This document shows, piece after piece, positions 6,528-11,542 of a stretch of 12,781 bases of DNA. The notes beneath the pieces were generated by a model, which was not told the origin of the DNA, searched no databases, and was given only the letters and a program-made list of their open reading frames with translations. How positions within the stretch are numbered: the first letter of the stretch is position 1; each line of letters opens with the position of its first letter. This stretch comes from Lachnospiraceae bacterium (GTDB taxonomy: Bacteria > Bacillota > Clostridia > Lachnospirales > Lachnospiraceae), in NCBI GenBank assembly GCA_021202715.1, contig JAJQCL010000150.1, forward strand, positions 1-12,781. Reading direction: 5' to 3'. The translations under genes were made by a program, and so were the position numbers.

Positions 6528-6626
6528 CCTTCTTCACGATTTTTTAAGAATCATGGAAGCACGGGAAGGAATGATGGCAGCGGACAACTGCTTTGCGGCT
6601 GTATCTTCCGGCAAATTCGGGAAGCG

Positions 6627-6649
6627 CCCCTTGTCAGAGGGAGATTTTT
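6627..6649 (+). repeat. Short repeat copy resembling the operon terminator core
   Basis: CCCCTTGTCAGAGGGAG (6627-6643) is nearly the same as CCCCTTGTCAGGGGAG at 5258-5273, differing by one added A. Here it forms only a 4-bp stem (CCCT/AGGG) followed by ATTTTT. The two copies bracket the VanZ-RDD gene. Confidence 0.45.
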
Positions 6650-6660
6650 ATGATATAGAT
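6631..6660 (+). promoter_or_regulatory. Extended -10 promoter of the IMP cyclohydrolase operon
   Basis: TTGTCA (6631-6636) and TATAGA (6654-6659) are separated by 17 bases, with TG at 6651-6652 giving an extended -10 (TGATATAGA). Transcription from about 6667 gives a leader of about 110 nt before the ATG at 6776. The -35 falls inside the repeat at 6627-6643. Confidence 0.6.
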
Positions 6661-6683
6661 GTTAGGAGACGCAAAGAGGAGGA

Positions 6684-6718
6684 GATCACCGGACAGGCGT
6701 CTGGTGCGCCGGGTGATC
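6684..6718 (+). promoter_or_regulatory. Leader hairpin ahead of the IMP cyclohydrolase gene
   Basis: GATCACC (6684-6690) pairs perfectly with GGTGATC (6712-6718), extended by GG/CC after one bulged G, with an inner CAG/CTG stem-loop. No T run follows. It lies in the 5' leader and could influence mRNA stability or expression; no known riboswitch consensus was recognised. Confidence 0.4.
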
Positions 6719-6775
6719 TGCAAGTCATAGTACCGCAGAACATGTGCAATAAAACGGTATCAAAAAGGAGACAAC

Positions 6776-7492
6776 ATGGAGATCTTATCCCTGGAGAAAG
6801 AACTGAGAGAGAACACCTACCCCGGCCGCGGCATCGTCATTGGTCGCAGCGAGGATGGGACGAAGGCCGTGACGGCGTATTTTATCATGGGGCGGAGTGA
6901 GAACAGCCGCAACCGCATCTTCGTCGAGGACGGCGAGGGCATCCGCACCGAGGCCTTTGACCCGAGCAAGATGGAGGACCCCAGCCTGATCATTTACGCA
7001 CCGGTCCGTGTTCTGGGCAATAAGACGATCGTGACCAACGGCGACCAGACCGACACGATCTACGAGGGGATGGATCACCAGCTGACCTTCGAGCAGTCCC
7101 TGCGCAGCCGCGAGTTCGAGCCGGACGGCCCCAACTACACGCCCCGCATCTCCGGCATCATGCACATCGAGAACAACGAATATAACTATGCGATGTCCAT
7201 TCTTAAGACCGTGAACGGAGATCCTGAGACCTGCAGCCGCTACACCTTCGCCTATCACGGCGCGGTGGCCGGTCAGGGTCGTTTTATCCATACTTATAAG
7301 GAAAACGTCAGCCCGCTGCCGAGCTTCGAGGGCGAGCCCAAGCTCGTGGATATCCGCGGCGACATCGATTCCTTTACGGACATGGTGTGGGACAGCCTCA
7401 ACGAGGACAACAAGGTTTCCCTGTTCGTCCGTTTCATCGATCTGGCCGACGGCAGCTATGAGACACGGATCGTCAACAAGCATCAGAAATAA
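6776..7492 (+). CDS. IMP cyclohydrolase, PurO-like (archaeal-type)
   Basis: This gene encodes a 238-residue protein matching the PurO-type IMP cyclohydrolase family, which closes the ring of formylaminoimidazole-carboxamide ribotide to IMP, the last step of purine biosynthesis. The recognisable N-terminal pattern is YPGRGIVIGRS (residues 15-25) and AYFIMGRSENSRNR (34-47); the central part contains TYTPRISG-like segments and a C-terminal acidic stretch. It is not related to the PurH bifunctional enzyme and carries no formyltransferase domain. AAGGAG at 6765-6770 sets the start. It is the first gene of a probable unit with a methyltransferase and hslO, separated by about 86 bases each. No other purine gene is visible, so the partner formyltransferase must lie elsewhere. 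The family assignment is from recall of the motif pattern and was not searched. Confidence 0.82.
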   Translation: MEILSLEKELRENTYPGRGIVIGRSEDGTKAVTAYFIMGRSENSRNRIFVEDGEGIRTEAFDPSKMEDPSLIIYAPVRVLGNKTIVTNGDQTDTIYEGMDHQLTFEQSLRSREFEPDGPNYTPRISGIMHIENNEYNYAMSILKTVNGDPETCSRYTFAYHGAVAGQGRFIHTYKENVSPLPSFEGEPKLVDIRGDIDSFTDMVWDSLNEDNKVSLFVRFIDLADGSYETRIVNKHQK

Positions 7493-7578
7493 GAAGAAAG
7501 AAACAGAATTAAACGAAAGTCCTGCACCGGAGAACCTTCGCGGCGCGGGGATTTCTGCTCGCCGGGGGGGAGGCGCCC

Positions 7579-8418
7579 ATGGAAGCGTACACGGGTTTCG
7601 CGGAGGTCTACGACCGGTTTATGAACAATGGGCCCTACGATCTGTGGGAGGAGACGCTGGCGGGAACGCTGGCGGAGCACGGCGTGACGGAGGGGCTGGT
7701 GCTGGAGCGCGGCTGCGGTACCGGGACGATGACGGAGCGCCTGGCGGCTCGGGGCTATGACATGATCGGCGTGGATCTCTCGGAGGACATGCTGGCGGAA
7801 GCGCTGGATAAGCGCTGTGAATCCGGGCATAACATCCTCTACCTGAACCAGGATATGCGCGAGTTTGAGCTTTACGGGACCGTGGCGGCGATCTACTGCA
7901 TCTGTGATTCGCTGAATTATATCACGGAGCGGAAAGACCTGGTGCAGGTCTTCCGCCTGGTCAATAACTATCTGGATCCCGGGGGCATTTTCGTTTTCGA
8001 TTTTAATACTCCGGCGGAGTATGAAAGCCCCCTGCGGGAAGTGCCGATCGTGGAGGAGCAGGACGATATCACCATGATCTGGGAAAATGAGTACGACGGC
8101 GAGACACGGATGAACGAGCACCGGGTGACATTTTTTCTCCCTGTGGAGGAGGAAGCAGAGCCGGACTGGATCGAGGACCACGGACAGCTGCGGCGGGCCG
8201 ATACCTCTGCGCAGGAAGGAGAACCGCTTTATCAGAGGATCCGCGAGGTGCATGAGCAGCGGGCCTACACGCTTCCGGAAATGATCGCCGTCATCAAAGA
8301 AGCGGGGATGGAGTTCCTCGCGGCGTATGAGGCGGGAACGGACCGGGAACCGGACGCGGACACGCACCGGGTGTACTGCATCGCGCGGGAGCGGGGGAAA
8401 GAAAGCGGCCGCGTGTAA
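7579..8418 (+). CDS. Class I SAM-dependent methyltransferase
   Basis: This gene encodes a 279-residue Rossmann-fold methyltransferase. The SAM-binding motif I is VLERGCGTG (residues 41-49), the acidic residue at the end of the second strand is Asp66 in IGVDLS, and QDMREF (91-96) and CICDSLNYI (107-115) match the following motifs. Residues about 150-235 form a charged insertion typical of this subgroup of small-molecule methyltransferases, followed by a C-terminal strand pair. The substrate cannot be read from the sequence. The ATG at 7579 has GGGAGG at 7567-7572; the codon choice is GC-rich like its neighbours. It lies between the IMP cyclohydrolase and hslO, without a visible terminator on either side, so co-transcription is likely. 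Confidence 0.88.
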   Translation: MEAYTGFAEVYDRFMNNGPYDLWEETLAGTLAEHGVTEGLVLERGCGTGTMTERLAARGYDMIGVDLSEDMLAEALDKRCESGHNILYLNQDMREFELYGTVAAIYCICDSLNYITERKDLVQVFRLVNNYLDPGGIFVFDFNTPAEYESPLREVPIVEEQDDITMIWENEYDGETRMNEHRVTFFLPVEEEAEPDWIEDHGQLRRADTSAQEGEPLYQRIREVHEQRAYTLPEMIAVIKEAGMEFLAAYEAGTDREPDADTHRVYCIARERGKESGRV

Positions 8419-8504
8419 TCGGAAACAGGCACATGCGACGGTGCATCCGGCCAGTGCATGGGATGGATGCCCTGGCGCCGTGGGAAGAGGAAGGAGACGA
8501 AGCA

Positions 8505-9380
8505 ATGAGCGATTATATGGTGCGGGCCATCGCCGCAGACGGGAAGATCCGCGCCTTCGCAGCCACCACACGGGATACCGTGGAGGAGGCCAGACAGCGT
8601 CACAACACGAGCCCGGTAGTGACGGCTGCCCTGGGCCGCCTGCTGACGGCGGGGGCGATGATGGGAAGCATGATGAAGGGTGACCGGGACCGTCTCACGC
8701 TGAAGATCAACGGCGACGGGCCGGTGAAAGCGCTGACTGTGGTGGCGGATGCCCACGGGCGCGTGAAGGGCTTCGCCGCGGTGCCGCAGGTGATCCTTCA
8801 TGCCAACGCGAAGGGGAAGCTCGATGTGGCGGGCGCTGTGGGACAGGGTGTTCTGACCGTGACCCGCGATATCGGCCTGCGGGAGCCCTATGTCGGCACT
8901 TCGCTGCTGGTCACCAGCGAGATCGCCGAGGATCTGACTTATTATTTCGCCGCCTCGGAGCAGACGCCCTCCTCGGTGGGGCTGGGTGTGCTGATGAACC
9001 GTGAAAACACGGTCCGCCAGGCGGGCGGTTTCATCCTGCAGCTGATGCCTGATGTCGATGAGGAGACGATCGATCGTCTGGAGCGCCGCATCGGCGAGAT
9101 CGATTCCGTTACCAGCATGCTGGATGCGGGCATGAGTCCGGAGCAGATCCTGTCGTATGTCCTGGAAGAATTTGATCTGGAAGTGCTGGACCGGATGCCG
9201 GTGGCTTTTTCCTGCGATTGCAGCCGGAAGAAGATCGCGAATGCCATCATCAGTCTGGGCAAGGAGGATCTGCGCAGCCTCATCGCCGACCGCGAGCCTG
9301 TGGAGGCTCGGTGTGATTACTGCAATACGGCGTACCTCTTCCAGCCGGAGGAGATTGAGGGGATTCTCGCAGAAAAATAG
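8505..9380 (+). CDS. hslO: Hsp33 redox-regulated chaperone
   Basis: This gene encodes a 291-residue Hsp33, the usual family length. Hsp33 is a cytoplasmic holdase that is inactive when reduced with zinc bound and becomes active on oxidative unfolding. The N-terminal domain begins SDYMVRAIAADGKIRAF and contains TAGAMMGSMMKG and the conserved GxGxLTVTRDIGLREPYVG region. The C-terminal zinc switch is complete: Cys237-Asp-Cys239 and Cys270-x-x-Cys273. The start at 8505 is chosen because AAGGAG (8491-8496) lies eight bases upstream and the N-terminus then matches the family; an in-frame upstream ATG at 8433 would add 24 unrelated residues. A hairpin (CCAG-GCAT against ATGC-CTGG, 8451-8475) lies in the gap to the methyltransferase gene. 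Confidence 0.96.
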   Translation: MSDYMVRAIAADGKIRAFAATTRDTVEEARQRHNTSPVVTAALGRLLTAGAMMGSMMKGDRDRLTLKINGDGPVKALTVVADAHGRVKGFAAVPQVILHANAKGKLDVAGAVGQGVLTVTRDIGLREPYVGTSLLVTSEIAEDLTYYFAASEQTPSSVGLGVLMNRENTVRQAGGFILQLMPDVDEETIDRLERRIGEIDSVTSMLDAGMSPEQILSYVLEEFDLEVLDRMPVAFSCDCSRKKIANAIISLGKEDLRSLIADREPVEARCDYCNTAYLFQPEEIEGILAEK

Positions 9381-9488
9381 CAGGGCAGAAACCGGAAAGA
9401 GAAAATCCGTGCATGCAGGCGTGAGTATTGTTGCCCGCCGACATCACAGAGAAAATTATCAACAGATTTTTAAAAGGAGAGGAACATC

Positions 9489-10682
9489 ATGATTTCTGAG
9501 AAAATGAGACCACTGGTTGAGAACAATTCCGCGGTGCGGGCCATGTTCGAGGAGGGAAATCGTCTGCGGGCGCTGTACGGCGCCGACAAGGTGTATGATT
9601 TCAGCCTTGGTAACCCCAATGTCCCGGCGCCGGCGGCGGTGAAGACGGCGATTCAGGAGATTCTTGACACCGAGGATCCGAATTTCGTTCACGGTTATAT
9701 GAGCAACGCGGGCTTCCCGCAGGCGCGGAAGGCCGTGGCGGATTCCCTCAACCGCCGTTTCGGGACGAAGTTCCATGAGAACAATATCATCATGACCGTG
9801 GGTGCGGCCAGCGGCCTCAACGTGGCGCTGAAAACGCTGCTTAATCCTGGTGAGGAGGTCATTGTCTTCGCTCCCTATTTCCTGGAGTACGGGGCTTATG
9901 TCAGCAACTACGACGGAAAGCTGGTCGTGATCTCCCCGAACACGGAGACCTTCCAGCCCAATCTGGCGGAGTTCGAGGAGAAAATCACGGCGAAGACCCG
10001 TGCGGTCATCGTCAATACCCCCCACAATCCCACCGGCGTTGTGTATTCCGAGGAGACGATTCAGAAGATCGCCGAGATTCTGAACCGCAAGCAGGAGGCC
10101 TTCGGGAGCCCCATCTTCCTGATTTCCGACGCGCCCTACCGGGAGCTGGTCTATGAAGGCGCGGTGGTGCCCTACATTACGAAATATTATGACAATACGA
10201 TCGTCGGCTACTCCTTCAGCAAATCGCTCTCCCTGCCCGGCGAGCGCATCGGCTATCTGGTGATTCCGGACGAGCTGGAGGATTCCGAGGCGGTGTTTGC
10301 CGCCGCCTCCATCGCTACGCGGGTCAGCGGCGCGGTGAATGCCCCCTCGCTGATGCAGCTGGTGATTGAGAAATGCATCGATGAGAAATGTGACGTGGAC
10401 TATTATGACCGGAACCGGAACGCGCTGTACAACGGCCTGACGGAGCTGGGCTTCGACTGCATCAAACCGCAGGGCGCTTTCTATCTTTTTGTGAAGTCGC
10501 CGATGGAGGATGACCGGGCGTTCTGCGAGAAGGCCAAGGAGTTCAACATCCTCGTAGTCTCCGGCGCTTCCTTTGCCTGCCCCGGTTATGTGCGGCTGGC
10601 TTACTGCGTTTCCTATGAGACCATCTGCAATTCCCTGCCCGCGTTTGCCGAACTGGCGAAAGCCTGCGGATTGAAGAAGTAG
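9489..10682 (+). CDS. Class I/II PLP-dependent aminotransferase
   Basis: This gene encodes a 397-residue fold-type I aminotransferase. The PLP lysine is Lys245 in YSFSKSLSLPGERIGY. The ring-binding residues appear as Asn180 in NTPHNPTG and Asp214/Tyr217 in SDAPYRE, and the carboxylate-binding Arg is Arg369 in GYVRLAY. The N-terminal FSLGNPNVPAP segment is typical of the aspartate/aromatic/alanine-type group. Substrate preference is not decidable. The start at 9489 follows AAGGAG (9474-9479). The 108-base gap from hslO has no clear terminator and only a weak promoter-like pair, so the gene may be read from upstream. It ends at a strong terminator (10715-10743), and an orphan cobalamin riboswitch points towards its 3' end from the other strand. 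Confidence 0.93.
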   Translation: MISEKMRPLVENNSAVRAMFEEGNRLRALYGADKVYDFSLGNPNVPAPAAVKTAIQEILDTEDPNFVHGYMSNAGFPQARKAVADSLNRRFGTKFHENNIIMTVGAASGLNVALKTLLNPGEEVIVFAPYFLEYGAYVSNYDGKLVVISPNTETFQPNLAEFEEKITAKTRAVIVNTPHNPTGVVYSEETIQKIAEILNRKQEAFGSPIFLISDAPYRELVYEGAVVPYITKYYDNTIVGYSFSKSLSLPGERIGYLVIPDELEDSEAVFAAASIATRVSGAVNAPSLMQLVIEKCIDEKCDVDYYDRNRNALYNGLTELGFDCIKPQGAFYLFVKSPMEDDRAFCEKAKEFNILVVSGASFACPGYVRLAYCVSYETICNSLPAFAELAKACGLKK

Positions 10683-10714
10683 AGGAAGCGGCCGCAGAAC
10701 TTTTTAAGAAAGCG

Positions 10715-10748
10715 AAAACCCTGGCGATCCAGACCAGGGTTTTCTTTG
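10715..10748 (+). terminator. Strong, probably bidirectional terminator after the aminotransferase gene
   Basis: AAAACCCTGG (10715-10724) pairs perfectly with CCAGGGTTTT (10734-10743) around a 9-base loop, followed by CTTTG. The A and T flanks make it usable in both directions, so it could also stop minus-strand transcripts from the riboswitch promoter. Confidence 0.9.
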
Positions 10749-10787
10749 TATAGAGATAAAGAAGTAGAAGGCTTTGTCGGACCCGGC

Positions 10788-10820
10788 GCTTCCAACCGGG
10801 GCATATGCTTCCGACCCGGG
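10788..10820. repeat. Pair of short imperfect direct repeats
   Basis: GCTTCCAACCGGGG (10788-10801) and GCTTCCGACCCGGG (10807-10820) are 14-base copies with two differences, spaced 19 bases apart. On the minus strand they form part of a possible two-hairpin element (CCCGG/CCGGG and CCTCCGA/TCGGAAG). Confidence 0.4.
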
Positions 10821-10837
10821 AATATCGGAGGCTTTTT
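10808..10837 (+). terminator. Second plus-strand terminator-like hairpin
   Basis: CTTCCGA (10808-10814) pairs with TCGGAGG (10825-10831, one G-U) around a 10-base loop, followed by CTTTTT. It would back up the terminator at 10715-10748. Confidence 0.5.
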
Positions 10838-10879
10838 ATCATATAGGAAAGGTACGAGACTCTTTTTATATGATAAAAA
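10833..10879. repeat. 13-bp perfect inverted repeat
   Basis: TTTTTATCATATA (10833-10845) and TATATGATAAAAA (10867-10879) are perfect complements separated by 21 bases. The right arm shares its T run (minus strand) with the riboswitch terminator at 10873-10901, and the left arm shares its T run with the plus-strand hairpin at 10808-10837. Confidence 0.6.
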
Positions 10880-10901
10880 ATACCCTGCTCACCGCAGGGT
10901 A
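10873..10901 (-). terminator. Intrinsic terminator of the cobalamin riboswitch (expression platform)
   Basis: On the minus strand TACCCTGC (10901-10894) and GCAGGGTA (10888-10881) form an 8-bp stem with a 5-base loop, followed by TTTTTTAT. It lies about 60 bases after the aptamer, where a transcription-terminating expression platform is expected. Confidence 0.85.
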
Positions 10902-10961
10902 TAGGTATACAAAGAAAACGTACATCTATCTGCCATCTAGGTGGGTCATCGATAAATCTTA

Positions 10962-11121
10962 TTGCAAGCAGGTCTTCTGACTGACGGCTTCGAGGTCTTC
11001 CCTTCTCATCCGATCGGACAATGGTTATCGAAGAACCCATACCGCACACAGCTGCGAGACAGTTCCGGATTCACACCGGATTCCCTTTTCACCCATCCCC
11101 GTGAGGGACGGACACTTGCAA
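10962..11121 (-). promoter_or_regulatory. Cobalamin (B12) riboswitch aptamer
   Basis: On the minus strand the closing P1 stem is TTGCAAG (11121-11115) with CTTGCAA (10968-10962). Between them are the family hallmarks in order: AAAGGGAATCCGGTG, GAATCCGGAACTGT, CGCAGCTGT, GAAGACCTC and the 3' GTCAGAAGACCTGC block. This matches the adenosylcobalamin/cobalamin riboswitch family, which senses B12 and usually shuts off B12 synthesis or uptake genes. A promoter lies directly upstream and a terminator downstream, but no coding sequence follows on this strand, so the controlled gene is missing or the target is a non-coding transcript. Confidence 0.92.
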
Positions 11122-11139
11122 CGAATCATATGCGTTTTT

Positions 11140-11167
11140 ATTCTACCACATGCCGGGAAATATGCAA
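11140..11167 (-). promoter_or_regulatory. Promoter of the cobalamin riboswitch transcript
   Basis: On the minus strand TTGCAT (11167-11162) and TAGAAT (11145-11140) are separated by 16 bases, and TGG before the -10 gives an extended -10. Transcription would begin near 11133, about 12 bases before the P1 stem. A TTTCCCGG copy sits in the spacer. Confidence 0.65.
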
Positions 11168-11184
11168 GAGAAAAATTCCCATTG

Positions 11185-11198
11185 CGGGAAATTTCCCG
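11185..11198. repeat. 14-bp perfect palindrome upstream of the riboswitch promoter
   Basis: CGGGAAATTTCCCG is a perfect palindrome. Related half-sites CCGGGAAA occur at 11153-11160 (in the promoter spacer) and 11209-11216. The arrangement is that of a possible operator; no regulator is encoded nearby. Confidence 0.4.
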
Positions 11199-11218
11199 GA
11201 GAAATAAGCCGGGAAAAA

Positions 11219-11465
11219 TCTGTCCCATACCAGTCCGTGTACGTAAGACGGGGCAGACATAATCTTGATGCCGAAGAAAAAATATGATCGAGGAATCAAA
11301 GGTGACATTTTGCGATAAATGTATATCCTGTCTACACACCTTGCTTCGAGTTACTGGATTCGGTTATAAATATAATGTATACCTGATTCCGTGAAACTCA
11401 ATGGTCTCAATCGACAGAAATGCCAATAAAACCAATGATTTTCAATATTTTTTGCAATTATTTTG
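11219..11465. other. AT-rich spacer between riboswitch region and insertion sequence, no gene seen
   Basis: No ORF with a ribosome binding site was found in this stretch on either strand. It contains AT-rich promoter-like sequence (TTGCTT at 11342-11347, then TATAAATATAAT from 11366) and probably the left terminus of the insertion sequence, whose exact end could not be placed because the right end is outside the window. Confidence 0.4.
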
Positions 11466-11486
11466 TTTTCACCCATTGGGTGAAAA
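11466..11486. repeat. Perfect palindrome overlapping the transposase promoter
   Basis: TTTTCACCC (11466-11474) and GGGTGAAAA (11478-11486) are perfect 9-base complements around ATT. The right arm covers the -35 position of the transposase promoter, so it may be an operator, a protective RNA hairpin or part of the element's end. Confidence 0.6.
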
Positions 11487-11503
11487 GAGTTCCGTGGTAT
11501 AAT
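11476..11503 (+). promoter_or_regulatory. Transposase promoter, extended -10
   Basis: TATAAT at 11498-11503 is a perfect -10 with TGG directly before it (extended -10). A weak -35, TTGGGT (11476-11481), lies 16 bases upstream inside the palindrome. The transcript would start about 33 bases before the transposase ATG. Confidence 0.7.
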
Positions 11504-11542
11504 CCTCTTGTAGAATTGAATCTACGAAGGAGAGATGTTACC

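Noticed and set aside
6439..6900. 153-residue plus-strand ORF overlapping the start of the IMP cyclohydrolase gene
   Set aside because: No ribosome binding site, overlaps two better supported genes and the promoter, and its translation looks like frame-shadow composition.
6785..7483. Long minus-strand ORF opposite the IMP cyclohydrolase gene
   Set aside because: Typical antisense shadow of a GC-rich gene; the plus frame has family motifs and a good ribosome binding site.
7483..8571. 362-residue minus-strand ORF opposite the methyltransferase gene
   Set aside because: Arg/His/Pro-rich translation typical of antisense frames in GC-rich DNA; the plus frame carries clear SAM-binding motifs.
10543..11049. 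Minus-strand ORF running from the riboswitch into the aminotransferase gene
   Set aside because: It begins inside the riboswitch aptamer, crosses two terminators and is antisense to a conserved gene; not a credible riboswitch-controlled protein.
10962..11207. Plus-strand ORF of 81 residues over the riboswitch
   Set aside because: It reads the antisense of the aptamer; its apparent length comes from the conserved RNA.
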